The notes: generated by a model not told the origin, from the sequence alone. A stretch of 64,000 nt of DNA from an uncultured Clostridiaceae bacterium (GCA_949927585.1 CATLFA010000001.1:62001-126000); one strand, 5' to 3'; shown: positions 8,740-21,473, counted from the first letter of the stretch. Program-made: numbers and translations.

Positions 8740-9849
8740 TTATATTTCCATTGTTCCTGTTAATTTTTCTCCTCTAGCATAAGCAGTCTTTCCAGATAAT
8801 ATATCATCTTCTGTAGCAGTAGCATCACTAGTATCAATTTGTTGTTTATCATAATATGTTTTAACTTTAGGTCTTCCATCTTCTGTCCAGTATTTACTTG
8901 GTGTCCAATATTCAGTGTCAATCCAAATATATTTAACATTATATTCTGGAACTCCTGTAGTTGTAAGTAACCATAGTTCCCTAGGATTTCCATTATATAT
9001 AGAAACATTATCTGTAGAAGCAACTTCTGTCCAAGCAATACTTCCAGTTACTGGTTGTCTATATACATTCTCCATATATTCCATAGAAGTAGGAGCAGTT
9101 AATTCAACTTCCCAAACGTGTCCTTTTTTATCTTTTAAGAATTTACGTCTATTATCTACATTCAATCTCATTAATCTATCTACCATATCTAGTTTTTCTA
9201 TGTATTCTAATTCTCCATTAGTTTCTCCAATATATCCTACTAAACTAGATAACTGACCACTCAAATAATTTGATTGCCCTTTAACAACTTTTGGATACTT
9301 TTGATACGTTTTAAATACTTGAACATCAGCATTATTATTCATCTGTCCACTATTAGTATTTAATTGGAAAAGAAAGGATTCTTCAACCGCAAATTCGTTT
9401 TTCTTTCCTTCCTCTTCTCTACATAATAATAGTATCCAATCTGTCCAACAAGCTTTAACATCTTTAGAAACAAATGGGCTACCCATTGCCTCTGTATATT
9501 CTGGAAATAGATAATACTTATATTCTTGCCCCCATTTAACATTGTAATCTACTATAAATATATCATCTGGGTCTAATGTCTTTACATATTTTAAACTAGA
9601 GCCATTAAGGTCTTGCCTATATACTTTCCATCCCTTTAATGTATTACAAGCTATTTCAGGAGCATTTCCTGCATTTAAGTTTTCATTAAACTTTGCAAGA
9701 AATTCTGTATTAATATCCCAAGTTGGCTCGTAATTAGCTTGGTTGAGAATAGACAACCATTCTTCTGTTGTAATATCTGTTCCTGTCATCCATAAGTAAT
9801 CTATGGTTTGGGCTCCACGTAATTCTACTTTATTTATTGTTCCTCCCAT
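8740..9849 (-). CDS. Tail-tip structural protein (369 aa)
   Basis: Tryptophan- and tyrosine-rich soluble protein of mixed alpha/beta type. The N-terminal half has repeated beta strands around GWKVYRQDLNG, which resembles fibronectin-type ordering. The C-terminus, with T-A-Y-A-R-G-E-K-L-T-G-T-M, is a short module often found at the ends of phage tail proteins. It directly follows the 860-residue tail-tip protein. Unknown family. Confidence 0.6.
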   Translation of the reverse strand: MGGTINKVELRGAQTIDYLWMTGTDITTEEWLSILNQANYEPTWDINTEFLAKFNENLNAGNAPEIACNTLKGWKVYRQDLNGSSLKYVKTLDPDDIFIVDYNVKWGQEYKYYLFPEYTEAMGSPFVSKDVKACWTDWILLLCREEEGKKNEFAVEESFLFQLNTNSGQMNNNADVQVFKTYQKYPKVVKGQSNYLSGQLSSLVGYIGETNGELEYIEKLDMVDRLMRLNVDNRRKFLKDKKGHVWEVELTAPTSMEYMENVYRQPVTGSIAWTEVASTDNVSIYNGNPRELWLLTTTGVPEYNVKYIWIDTEYWTPSKYWTEDGRPKVKTYYDKQQIDTSDATATEDDILSGKTAYARGEKLTGTMEI

Positions 9850-9866
9850 CTACTATTCTCTCCCTT

Positions 9867-12449
9867 CTAAATCTCATTTCCATCTCTATCAACAATTGTT
9901 TGATAATTATATTCAACTCTATCACTAGGTTCTTCAAGATATGTAAGAGCATCTGGATACAATCCGTGTGTTTTTGTAAATTTATTAAGATGTGGATATT
10001 GGTCAATTGCTGGGAATAATCCCTTAGCATATTTAGTATATATTGTAAATCCAGTACTTGTCATAATAATTACATACCAATAAAGTGGTGATGCAATTAT
10101 TTCTTGTTCATATATATTGTTTTCTCTAGCAGTTTTTACTGTATATCGTAATATTGCTTTTCCTGTAGTTTGAGTATTTTCATCTGGAATTAATTCTAAA
10201 GTTTTAGAAATAACTTCTCCATTATCATCTAGTCCTGATGCTGTATAATATCTTTGTACTTCAGTTGGTCTATCTTCATCAAACTTTGTACATAGTATTT
10301 GGTTTGTGTCAAAATCTACTGCTAATGGTTTACCTTTGTCTTTATCAAAAGTTAATACAGAACCTTTATCTAATGTTAAAGATGTTTTTCCTTGTACTGG
10401 TAAATCCTTTTCATAGTGATATTCACCATCTACTTCACCTTGAATTAATCTCAAATTTGACCATTCAACAATTATTCCGTGTTCAATTGGACTATTTTCT
10501 GCATTTACCATATTTTCAATTGGATATGTTATATATGATGATTTAAACTTAATTAATCCAGTTTGAACTTCAACATTATCTAATGTTTGAACAAATGTTT
10601 GAATAGCATACTTCTCATCATCTAAGAATCCTTCATAAACAAATCTAAAATCAGCACTTGGAACCATTCCTGTATCCTTTACTGTTTCCACTATTTCCTC
10701 TGTATCATATTGTAATTTATATAACACCCATCTGAAGTAAGCTATTGATACGTGTTGAGCTTGCTCATAATGCCCAACAAATGTTGCTTTTTTAGATAAA
10801 ACTACTGGAAGAACTGTTATTGTATCATCATCATATAATCCTAATCCATTAAGATTATCTATGTGTGTTGTTCCAAATATTCTTTCATTTGTTCCTTCTT
10901 GTGTAAATTCTATATTTGCAAAATTCTCATCAGATTCTGTTAAGCTGATAAGTCTTACTGTAGTACCTGCTTTAACAGTAATCTTTTTATTATCTTCTCC
11001 ATCAACTACAAATGAATTTTTAACAGTTACATAATTATTAGGGATAGAAAATACCTGTTTTGCGTTTTCAATTCCTATTATTGGTCTATTTCTTGTATCA
11101 AAATAATTTTCAACACTTACTAAGCTTCCATATATAGCATCATCTTCCTCATATTTTCCAGATGTATTCCAATATAATGTTACAGACCATTTGTAACCTT
11201 TTCCGTTTTGTAATGTATCTACTATTTTCCCAGCATCATTTGTTACTTTTAATGGAATTTGATGATATACTGTATTTTGTTCCCCTTCATAATTAGTTGG
11301 ATAAATAGGGTTCTTTAACCAATATTTCCCATTTGTATTTGGATATAATGTTACATATTGTGATTGTACATATCCCTTTTGCCCATTGATACTAATACAA
11401 TACCAACCACTTGGAACAGTAGGTGTATCGGTTATAATTGTTAGCTCGGTTCCTTTTTTCAATATATATTTTATATTTGAAGAAGAAGCAGTTGCACTTT
11501 TATATACATTTATATCCTGTTTAGCATAACCACCTGTTAAGTGAGCCAAAGCATATTCTTGTTGATTAATTTGATTAACCCAATTACTATATACATTATT
11601 TATCTCTTCTTCTAATCTATTAAAGTTAACTCTAATCCATACATTATTTATTGCTGTATATAAATCTTTCCCAAAATATGCCTCATTAGAAAATTCTGAA
11701 TATATTAGATAAAGTGCTTGCCTAGCTTTAGTTAATGTTGTATCGTTTATATATGTTGTATCTGATGCTCCAGCAGCCTCTCTAGCCTCGCCTACTCCAT
11801 TATAATAATTTTTAAAATCAAGATATAAATCTTTTACTTCATTAAAATCTCCTCTATCTACCAAATGTTCATTCTTTTCTTTATATTCTATTCCATCTTT
11901 TCTATATGGGTCTATATTAAGCCATCCTTCTATTGTTTTTAACATTCCCTCACCAGTAGTGGTACTTGTGCTCTTTTCGTCTCCAATATATGTTTCTAAT
12001 CCCAATATAAAGTCTCCCCAATATTGAAAGTATTCTACGATTTCAGTTTGACCCAAAGATTCTCCCTTTTTCTTTTTTTCTAATGTATTTGTCATATCTA
12101 GTAATTTTGAAGAATTCTGTGAAACAAATTTTCTAAGTGAATCTCTAAAAGCTGTTCTAATTGTACTTGCTTTATATTCCTCTTCTGACTGGGTAACTTT
12201 TTCTTGTTTTTTTTCTTGAACACTTAACCAACTACGTATCTCATTTATATTTTTTTCAATTGCTCTCTCATTTTCTGTACTAACTAATTCATAAACTAGT
12301 TCGTTTGTATCATTATCAAATATTTGTATATTATATGCAACTAATGGATTGTTTCCATTTAGCTTGAAGGAAAACGTCATATCGTCTTGATTTGTTGCAT
12401 CAATTGCCTCATTTCTAGGAATACAAAATGAAGGCTGATAAAGTGCCAT
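9867..12449 (-). CDS. Large tail-tip protein with an SH3b domain (860 aa)
   Basis: First gene after the tape measure, the usual place of distal tail or tail-associated proteins. N-terminal beta domain with FKLNGNNPLVAYNIQIFD, a helical stretch (residues about 60-310), then an SH3b domain near 315-380 (INVYKSATASS, GWYCISINGQKGYVQ), then fibronectin-like beta repeats to the end. SH3b suggests contact with cell-wall peptides during infection. It follows a strong terminator, so it may need its own promoter or readthrough. Confidence 0.7.
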   Translation of the reverse strand: MALYQPSFCIPRNEAIDATNQDDMTFSFKLNGNNPLVAYNIQIFDNDTNELVYELVSTENERAIEKNINEIRSWLSVQEKKQEKVTQSEEEYKASTIRTAFRDSLRKFVSQNSSKLLDMTNTLEKKKKGESLGQTEIVEYFQYWGDFILGLETYIGDEKSTSTTTGEGMLKTIEGWLNIDPYRKDGIEYKEKNEHLVDRGDFNEVKDLYLDFKNYYNGVGEAREAAGASDTTYINDTTLTKARQALYLIYSEFSNEAYFGKDLYTAINNVWIRVNFNRLEEEINNVYSNWVNQINQQEYALAHLTGGYAKQDINVYKSATASSSNIKYILKKGTELTIITDTPTVPSGWYCISINGQKGYVQSQYVTLYPNTNGKYWLKNPIYPTNYEGEQNTVYHQIPLKVTNDAGKIVDTLQNGKGYKWSVTLYWNTSGKYEEDDAIYGSLVSVENYFDTRNRPIIGIENAKQVFSIPNNYVTVKNSFVVDGEDNKKITVKAGTTVRLISLTESDENFANIEFTQEGTNERIFGTTHIDNLNGLGLYDDDTITVLPVVLSKKATFVGHYEQAQHVSIAYFRWVLYKLQYDTEEIVETVKDTGMVPSADFRFVYEGFLDDEKYAIQTFVQTLDNVEVQTGLIKFKSSYITYPIENMVNAENSPIEHGIIVEWSNLRLIQGEVDGEYHYEKDLPVQGKTSLTLDKGSVLTFDKDKGKPLAVDFDTNQILCTKFDEDRPTEVQRYYTASGLDDNGEVISKTLELIPDENTQTTGKAILRYTVKTARENNIYEQEIIASPLYWYVIIMTSTGFTIYTKYAKGLFPAIDQYPHLNKFTKTHGLYPDALTYLEEPSDRVEYNYQTIVDRDGNEI

Positions 12450-12470
12450 TTTGTTTCCTCCTTTCTTTTA

Positions 12471-12506
12471 TAAAAAAATAAAAGACAGATATAAAATCTG
12501 TCTTTT
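12471..12506 (-). terminator. Strong terminator after the tape measure gene
   Basis: Perfect 11-bp stem AAAAGACAGAT / ATCTGTCTTTT followed on the - strand by ATTTTTTT, 3 bases from the tape measure stop. Confidence 0.92.
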
Positions 12507-12508
12507 CT

Positions 12509-15500
12509 TTAATTCTTCATAGGAAGCATTGTCTCAATGCTATCAATGAATTGTCCAATATCATTTGCTTGAACTGTAAAGTTACTGAAGTAATAATTTT
12601 TATCATTGCTTGTAGTATTACCCATATTTGGTAAATTAGAAACTACACTAGGATTTCTGCTCAAAGCATTCAATACAGGGTTTGTTGTTAAGTTATTTAC
12701 TAAGTTTTCAAAAGATTTTGTTTGTCTTGGTGATAATACACGTTCAGGTTCAAGTGTATCTTTTGCCATTAAGCCTATTCCAGTTGAAACACCACCTTGG
12801 TCAAAGAAATAACTTCTTCCTTTATTTACTAGTGCTTGAACTGCTGCATAATCATATCCTGCTGCTGCAAGTCTATCTTTTCTATTTTGTCCATTTCCCC
12901 ATTTTCCTTGCCATACTTCTTTGGCAATTCTTTTTAATTCCTCTTGAGAATTTTTGTTGTTTACGGATTGAATACTTGATGCTGGAGATGATTGTTGTTG
13001 TCCTCCATTTCCACTAGGTTTATTGCCTGTTACTTGAACTCCATTTTTACCAGTAGTCGTTTGAGTATCATTATTAGATTTTTTAGTCCATCCTGAATAA
13101 TGAGCATCAAAAGAGCCATCTTGTGTAGTAACTTTACCAGTTGTTTCATTAAATGAATATCCTAATCTAGTAACCAATTCTTCAAATGCTTTTTTATCCA
13201 TTTTGCCAGATTTTAATTGGTTTACAGCTTGGTCTACGGTTTGACCTCTTAATGCAGCTGCTAGAGTTGTTTGACTTTTATTAATACTTCTAAGAAGTTC
13301 AGTCATATGTCCACCATCTTCTCCTAAAGCATTTACTAATGTTGTATTTAAGTCTGGAAGATTTGTTGTTTTAATATTATCCAATGCATCATCTATACTC
13401 TTTACTTCTTTTGTTTCAGCTTCGATAGCCTCTTTAATCTTTTCTAATAATTCATTATTTTTATCTATTTGAAGATTATCTGCATCTATAAGTCTATCTA
13501 ATCCATCTATTAATTTTTGTTGTTCCTCTTCACGTTCTATTTTGTTTTTAGCACGTTCTGCATCAGATACTTGTTTCTGTGCATCTCTAACTGCTGTAGG
13601 GTCTGCTACCCATTTCCATTCTCCATTTGCAAATATTCTAGTATTTCTTTCATTCTTTACATTTTCTAAATTAGTTTTTGCTTTAGCAATATCTAATTCA
13701 GCTTTAGCAAGTTCATATTGTTTTTGCTTTGTAGCCAATTGTCTTTCTGTTTCAGCAGTTATATATTCTGCTTTATACATTTCATCTTCTGTTAAGTTTT
13801 GAATTTGATTATAATGGTCTTCCCAGATATCAGCAATATCTTTTTGAATATCTCCCAATACTCCACTCAACTTCTTATAATCATCTTCATTAAACATCAA
13901 TTGACGCATATCTTCATCAAGATATTGATAAGAATCTAAATTAGCTTGAAGTTCATCTAGTAATTCGTCTTGTGTATCTATTGTGTCATTTAATATACTA
14001 TTATAAGACTCTTGAATTTGTTTAAGCTGTTCTAATCTTGTAACATCCTTCTCAATACTCTTATTCATTTTATCTGTAGCTTCTTCTAATTGTTCCATCA
14101 TTTGGTCGATTAAAGTGTCTCTTACATCTTTAATTCTGTCATTTAACTCTTGAAGAGATTCTCTAATTTTCTCTTGATTTTCGTCCCAAGCATCATTTAA
14201 TGTTTCAACACTATCGTGAATATTTTCAACCTTTTCTTTTTCTTTATCAAGTTCTTTGATTTTTAAGTCTCCCTCTTCTTCAATTAACTTGATTTTTTCT
14301 TTTGCATCTTTGATTACATCTTTATCTGTACTATTAGCAATTTTATTATATTCTGCTCTCATCTTACGAGCTGTTTCTTGTTGGATAGCTTCTTTTTGAT
14401 ATTCAAAATTATTCAACATATCGCCATAAGCTAGTGTATCATTACCTTCACTATCAAACCAACTCTCTACATTATACTGCTTATTTTCAGCATATATTTT
14501 CTTTCTTTGAGCATCTATTTTTTCATTAGCATTTTGCATTTCAGATACTTTGTCAGATTCTTCATCTAATATTTTTAATTGAGTTTCTAACCATTTTGTA
14601 GTATCTTCTACTGAATCATATATTGAATCATAATAATCTAACTCTTCTCTCAAAGTATCTAGCTTATTACGTTCTAAGTTATAGTGATTTATTAGTTGTT
14701 CTGTCTGGTCTTCAAGGTCAGCTTCTATGTCCTTTTCGTAGTCCTCTATGTCATTTAAAATTGACTTTTTATCTTTCTCTGCTTCTTCTGGTGTGTATTC
14801 AGAACCAGACTTTTTATTCTTTGAGCCACCACCTGATGGGGTATGACCTTTATTCCCGCTTCCTCCAGATTTACCATCATTAGATAATGTTGGAGTGTAC
14901 TCACTCTGTACTGGAGTAAATTGATTCGCTATTATTTGTGAAACACTATCATCTTGTAATGATTTTCCAAATTCTGCTAAGGAATTTCCTATGTCTGAAA
15001 GCCCTTTAGTTCCTTCCCCACCAATTGTTAACTCTGTATCTAATCCATCAAAACCAAGAGATACAATTGGAACTCCTGCTACTTTAATATTTGTATCTGC
15101 ACCTTTTAATTTAATTGGCACAGAGATATTTAATGTCGCTAAAGCAGTACCCATTGTTTCTAATGTTTTTCCAAGATTTTTTACTGCTGTTTGCATTGAT
15201 TGTGATGCGATATTATTTGCTGCTGCTGCAAAAGTATTTGCATTTTGCTCATCTGCCATCAATGCCTTTGCAAAAGAATCTACATTTGTTTCTGCGATAT
15301 CAGAAATTAATACTCCAGTATTACTTGTAATATCTATTATCGCTTGTTTTGCTGTTTGAGCATAATCTTTATTACTATTTGCAATATCAAAAATCCACTG
15401 AGACATATATTGAGCACTATTTTTTATTTCGTCATTAGTTGTTCCAACTAATGATTTTACATCACCAGTTAACTCACTAAAACCATTTTTTAATGTTTCA

Positions 15501-18500
15501 AAAGCGCTATCGACTTCATTCAATTTTAAATCTTCTAGCTCTTTTAGCGAACCTAATAGGTCATCTGTATTATCCTTTAAATCAAGTGTCCCTTCAGATG
15601 TATCTCTTACTATATGTAGCAAATCATCAAATCCATCTTCTGCGTCTTTTAATCCATCTGCTTCTATTTGAACATCTAAGTCTTTTCCATCTAAATTATT
15701 AATATAATCTATTGCCTTTTCTATTTGACTCATATCTACATTAATTTTTTGGTCAAATGATTCTGGTTGACTATTTATTCTGTTATCTACATTTCTTTTT
15801 ACATCTTCTTTTGAAGTTGTTATTTTAGTTAAGTCTATCTCAGAACTTGCTTCATCCAATTTTTGTAAAGAATTTGTTAATGTTACAATAGTATTTGCAA
15901 CAGAATCAAACTCATTCAAAAATTCTAATGAGTCTCCTCCACCTTGGAATGTTGTCCAAATATTATCTAAGTAATTTTTTGTGTCTCCCCAAAGAGCAGA
16001 TATTGTTTTAAGATAATTTGTTGTGTCTCCAAAAGTTTTATTTAACTCTTCAAGATTTCCAGTATCTATATTATCAATTTTCTTACTTAATTGTTCAAAA
16101 TATTTATTAGAATCTATTGCCCCAGTTTTAAAAGAACTTTGTAAAGAAGTTATTTCTGATATAAATTGAGAATATTTATTTTTAGTATCTTGACTAAATT
16201 TATCACTATCTTTTAAATTTTTATTTAATTCAAGAAGTTGGATATTTAGCCCTTTTACAGCATCTTGTTCAAAAGACTTCATTAACTCATTAATTTTTTC
16301 TTCACTTAATCCTGTGGCTTTTAATGCTTCTTTCTGCATTTCTATATATGTATGTAAAGAATTTTTGTATTCATCATATTCTGATTCATTTAATATCCCT
16401 TTATTAGCTCTATCTTGTAATTCTTTATATCTATCAAAAACTAGTCCTAATTCTTTTCCATTTGCATTAATTTTATTTATAAAAGTATTAGTATAATCTT
16501 CAACAAACGCATCGACATCTTTTATTCCTTCAACCATTCCATCTTGTGATAATGCTTGTGTAATACTATTTGTTATTGTATCTGCTATTGAAGTATTTAC
16601 ATCTTCTCCCAACTTATTTCTTAATAACTTAGTAATATCTTCTGCAACTTCTTTTCCTTTTGCCGAAACAATAACATCTTGTTTATTGTAATCTGATGTC
16701 ACATTTTTATAAAAATAATCTAAAAAACTATTTAGACCATCATCAGTCCATTTGCTAGGTAATGCCCAATTCTCCATTCCTGATGATTGTAATTTTTGTC
16801 TAAATAACGAATATGCACTCAACGGGTCATTTGTTAGAAATTCTTTGTCATCGTATCCATATTTTTCTTTTAGTGTTTTTTTTGCTTCATCGGACATCCT
16901 TTGCCCTTCTTTATATGTATCACTAAACACTTGAGTTCCAGCATAGCTTTTCTTTTGTTCTCCTACTCCTAATTGTCCAAATAATTTTATAATTTCTTTT
17001 TTTTCTTCATCTGTTCCAGTTAAAAATTTTTTCCCAAAATTATCTTCGTAAACTTTCTTTTGTTCTTTTGCTTTTTTTATATCTCCAATATCTTCTTTTG
17101 CTTCTTTTTTTAAAGTTTTTTCTTCATCACTTGTTAATAATCTTTTTTCTCTTTCTAAGTTTGCTATATATTTTTCTAATGCATCATTTGCAAGTTTATA
17201 TCCACCAGTCAAACTATCTATTCCATCTGTCTCAAATCCATATTGTTCAACTAATGTTTTCGTAATATCTAACAATTCTTGTTTCTCTTCAGCAGTTAAA
17301 GAATAATATTTACTCTTTCCTTCAAGTTCAGAATATCTTTTATATAATTCTTTAACATCTTTTTCTTCATCTTGTAAAGCATTTCTTCTTTCTTCTATGT
17401 CTTCTAATGTAGACTCTGAATTGTTTTTTACACTTTTCCAAGCTACTCCTATGGCAGTAACTACACCTGCAATAGCCAATAAAACTGGCAATAACCCTGA
17501 TGCTGCGGAAACCACCCCTGCTATTGTACCACCTATAGCAGCAGCAGACTTAATAGCCGCAATTGCACTACTTATTGCACCAAACACTTTAACTAAAGCA
17601 GATAAAGATAAAAATGTGATTAATACTTTTAACACCTTATCCCAATCAACATATGTTAATTTCTCTAAGAATGCAGTCAACATATCTAATAATTGTTTCC
17701 AGCTTTCGCTTTGATTTAAACTCATTACAAATTGTTCCCAAGCAGTTTTTAAATTATTTGTTTTTGCTTCTACACTTTCTAGGTATATGTTCATTCTTTC
17801 TGTTGCTGAACCAGTACTGCTTGCAGCCACTTCAGCTAATCTTGTAACTTCGTCCCAGTTATTCATCATTGCTCTAAAGTTTTCTTGTTGTCTAGTACCT
17901 GCAATCGCAGTTGCAATATGTGACTGCTCAGTACCTGAAAATTTATTCCACTTTTCAGCTACTTCATCTAAAACGTCTTCAAAACTTCTCCACTCTTTTT
18001 TTGAATTCCTTAAAGCAATACCATAACTATTTAATGCTTTTTCTACATCATTTAGTACTTCACCTTCATCATCTGTATCTTTTCCAGCTGCAACATTACT
18101 CATACGAGCAAATATTGTTTTAAATGATTCTCCGTATTGTTTCCGCAGATTTTCTTGTTACTGATGAAGTTGTACCAATCATTGCAAGTAATTTATCAAA
18201 GCTAACTTCTGCGTCATTTGCAGAGTTTGCTGTTCTTGATAAGGCAGTTGCTAATTCATAAGAGCTAGTAGCTGCTGCCAAGTCAATTGCAGAAATTTTA
18301 TCAACAACTGTCATTGCATCTTTTGCTTCTAATTTATATCCATTTAAAGATGAAGTTAATAATTCTGTTGCTTGAGAAGATTCCATTGCTCCAACTTTAG
18401 AAAGAGTCATTGATGATTTTAATAGTTGTGCTGTCTCTTCAGTAGTCTTACCTTGTCTCAACCATTCTCCAGCACCTTCTGCAACCTCTAATGTTGTTGC

Positions 18501-20042
18501 TCCCATTTCTTTTGCTAAATTATTATATTCTTGTGCTAGTTGGGCAGTTCCTTCTTTTGTATCTCCTGTAACCAATTGAATATCTGTAAATGCTTTATCT
18601 AGTTCTTTCATTGTTGTCAGCATTTGATTAACAAGATTTTTCATATTTTGTAAGACTGTATAATAAAGAGTAAATCTTGCAAAATTTTTTAATGTATCTC
18701 CTAGTGTTTTATTATTATTTTCTAAATCCTTTTGATGTGTTCTTATCAAATTATTATTTTCTTTATTTTTTGCAATTATTTCTCTTATTGCTTTTTGTTG
18801 GCTAGGGGCTAATTTTGCAATTGCTTCTTCAATATTATATTGTTGTTTTTTCTTTTCTAATAATTCTCTAACATATCTAATTTCAGAACTATGTTTTGAA
18901 GGATTATTTGTTGTTAGTTTAGTAAGTCTATCTTCTAATGCTGCTATTTCATTAACTTTACTTTTAACGTCATTAAATTGCTGAAGCTCCTGATTTCCCA
19001 ATTGAATATTTTTTTGTTTAGCTTGGAATTGTTCTCTTTCTAATTCAATTTTTCTTATTGCTGCATTAATACCTTCTTTATCTGCATTAGGTTCATTTCT
19101 TTTAAGTTCTAAAGCTTTAATCAAAACTTGTCTATATTCTTCCATTTTTTGATTAAGAACATCTTGTTGTTGACTTATCTCTTTTACTATTTTTGAATCT
19201 TCACCAAGTTTATTAGTATATTCTTGTTTCTTCTTTGCTAAATCTTCCCAATCTTTTTCTAATATTTGTAGAGAATCTCTGGCATTTGTTTCTACTGTAT
19301 TTTCTCTTGTAAACTGCATTCCATCTGCAATTCTTTGATTGAATTGTTTTACTTCGTTTGCAGCGCCCTTCCACTTTCCTGAGAATTTTCCCATATCTCC
19401 TATAAGACTATTAAGTTTTTCCTCACTTAGCTCTAATGTTTTTAATAAGTAAGAAAATTCACTTGGAGTTACTTTTTTCCCATTTAAAATGTCATTTTTT
19501 GCTCGTTCTACTTTTCTATATGCATCTTGCCATATATCTAACTCTTTCTCTGCTTCTTTTTTTGTTAATTCAAATTGTTTTTGATAAGCTTCAGATTTAT
19601 CTTTCCTTGCTTGTGCTTGAGCAATTTTCTTTTCTGCTTCCTCTGCCTTTTTGACCTTTTTGTTCATCGCAGATTCAAATTCTTTTTCTAACTTACGTGT
19701 ATTGTCAATTCCGCTCAATACACTTTTGTGTAATGTTCCACCAACTTCTTCGACACCACTTTTAATTTTTGTCATAGTATTTAAAACACGATTTAATTCT
19801 TGTCCTAAATCTTTAAATGCTTTTGACCTACCATCTAATTGATTCATTTTTTTTAGGATATTATCTGCTTCATTTCCTAATTTTTCATAATCAGATATGG
19901 CTTTGTCCATACCCTTTAGGTTAATTTCAACAACTTTTTTACCTTCAACCTCTTTTGTCACAGTTAAAAAATCAGACATCTTTTTATTTGCTTCATTATA
20001 TCCATTAAGAATCATCTCTATTCCAATTCTACTGTTATTCAT
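12509..20042 (-). CDS. Tail tape measure protein, read through a +1 shift, with CW_7-like C-terminus
   Basis: Sets tail length and is ejected on infection. The first 636 codons (to 18135) hold a long coiled coil, then the TMP core with LAKEMGATTLEVAEGAGEW and SSVTRKSAETI. At 18134-18132 the zero frame meets CGG; resuming on GGA gives S-A-E-T-I-G-E-S-F-K-T-I-F-A-R-M, the conserved TMP join. The total is about 2,510 residues, predicting a very long tail. Hydrophobic helices lie near residues 800-860, then coiled coils. Near the C-terminus W-G-N-G-Q-N-R-K-D-R-L and A-G-Y-D-Y-A-A-V-Q match the CW_7 wall-binding repeat of Cpl-7 lysozyme. Identity is certain. Confidence 0.95.
18131..18134 (-). other. 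CGGA recoding site 2 (tape measure), P-site ATA
   Basis: Zero frame aca-ata-CGG-aga stops three codons after CGG. Resumption on GGA joins the two halves of the TMP core. Confidence 0.93.
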
Positions 20043-20063
20043 ATAGTTCTCACCCCTTTACTG

Positions 20064-20567
20064 TTAAAAATTATTTATTGTATCTTCAATCACTTTTTCT
20101 AATTTATCATCAATATATTGTTTGACATCTTCCCTTAAATTAAATCCATTATGTCCATATATTCCATTTGAAAAATATTCTTCTATATTTTCTCGAGAAT
20201 CTTCTCCAGAAAAACTTGTATATGTACCAAATTCTCCATATTCATTTTCGTGGGCATCTAACACTTCCCAATCAAATACATCTATTTCAAATGTTACATT
20301 TCCTTGGAAATTTCCTCTTATTTCTGTCTTTATCAATTGTTGTAATTTCATTTTATCTAACAACTGTCCAGTTCTATCATAATAAGATGGATTATATTCT
20401 CCATAAAATTCCGCAATTTTTTCTTGGCAATAACCTTCTACTTCTTTTGCAAAATTAATAAGAGCTTGTCTTACTGCGTGACCTAACGCAATACGATAAG
20501 CTCTTAATCCCTTATACACTCTTCCGTGTTGAGATGTAATTAAAAAATCATCCATTTCAGAAAACAC
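20064..20567 (-). CDS. Tail-assembly-region protein (167 aa)
   Basis: Soluble protein directly before the tape measure. Alternating helices and acidic loops; contains QHGRVYKGLRAYRIALGH and YYDRTGQLLDKM. The place just before the tape measure normally belongs to tail-assembly or minor tail proteins. HK97 gp10-like length (about 150 residues) is suggestive but I see no firm motif. Confidence 0.6.
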   Translation of the reverse strand: MFSEMDDFLITSQHGRVYKGLRAYRIALGHAVRQALINFAKEVEGYCQEKIAEFYGEYNPSYYDRTGQLLDKMKLQQLIKTEIRGNFQGNVTFEIDVFDWEVLDAHENEYGEFGTYTSFSGEDSRENIEEYFSNGIYGHNGFNLREDVKQYIDDKLEKVIEDTINNF

Positions 20568-20595
20568 TCCTTCTTTGATTGTTACTCTAAAATAG

Positions 20596-21201
20596 CTATT
20601 CTTGTGTATTAGTTTCTTGTATTTGTTTTTTCATTTCTTCGTTAATATTATTATCTAATATAACATTTTTGATTGTATTCATTGTTGGGTCATTAAATGC
20701 CAAAATACTTTCAATAGTTTTTAGTTTTTCAGGAGATTCATCTTTAAATAACCCACTAACTGATGTTTGTAGTTCTTTCATTTCATCAACAGTTGGCATA
20801 CCTTTCTTGAATACTTCATATAACTCTTGTAAGACCTGATTTTCTTTTCCAACAATAATCTCTTCTACAATATCCTTAAAGAATTTTGCTTGTTCATTTA
20901 ATTCCAATATTGCTTGTTCTATATATACATTATAATCTTCAAATTCTTCATCTTCTGGGATTAGTTCTATATTAGTAAGATTTTGGAAGATATATAGCAT
21001 AATAACATATTTCTTTTTAAATACAAAAAGACCGATAAAATCTTTATCAAAACGAATGATTTGTTCTGCTAAAGAATTTGCATCTACAGCAAGCTGAACT
21101 TTTGTTGATGTCTTCCAAAAGTCTTTTTCTCCTTTTAATCCTTCTTTAATCTCTTCTACACTTTTACCAAAATATTTTTCTTTAAAATCTTTAAATTCCA
21201 T
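20596..21201 (-). CDS. Possible tail assembly chaperone (201 aa)
   Basis: Acidic, helical protein two genes before the tape measure, where tail assembly chaperones usually lie. Opens with FKDFKEKYFGKSVEEIKEGL and has long helices throughout. No slippery sequence joins it to the next gene, unlike lambda G/GT. Function is inferred only from location and fold type. Good AGGAGG site before ATG 21201. Confidence 0.55.
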   Translation of the reverse strand: MEFKDFKEKYFGKSVEEIKEGLKGEKDFWKTSTKVQLAVDANSLAEQIIRFDKDFIGLFVFKKKYVIMLYIFQNLTNIELIPEDEEFEDYNVYIEQAILELNEQAKFFKDIVEEIIVGKENQVLQELYEVFKKGMPTVDEMKELQTSVSGLFKDESPEKLKTIESILAFNDPTMNTIKNVILDNNINEEMKKQIQETNTQE

Positions 21202-21221
21202 AATAATTCCTCCTAAAATTT

Positions 21222-21473
21222 TTACTCTATATTTATAATATGATTTCCATCATCAGAAAGGATGAGGCATCTTTGATAAAAACAATTATCACAAATATCA
21301 TCTTTCCCCATATTTTTATATTTTATCTTATTGGGGCAAAAACTTTCTATATCCCTCTTTAAAGAACCATATGATAATCCCAATGCCTTTAACTCACAAA
21401 TATGATAATGATTTGTATATTTTCCAACATATGCTTTATTTATTCCCATTAAACCTTTAACAAATTCATCCAT
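21222..21473 (-). CDS. Small Cys-rich protein (83 aa)
   Basis: Start chosen at 21473 (MDEFVKG) because AAAGGAGA lies just upstream; an upstream extension to 21509 lacks a site. Four Cys-bearing spots, CELK, CPNK and C-D-N-C-F-Y-Q-R-C, suggest a zinc-binding mini-domain. Sits between a terminator and the chaperone-like gene. Function unknown. Confidence 0.55.
   Translation of the reverse strand: MDEFVKGLMGINKAYVGKYTNHYHICELKALGLSYGSLKRDIESFCPNKIKYKNMGKDDICDNCFYQRCLILSDDGNHIINIE

Noticed and set aside
9837..18123. Many 60-120 residue + strand frames across the tail genes
   Set aside because: Leu/Phe/Tyr-rich antisense shadows of AT-rich coding DNA without ribosome sites.
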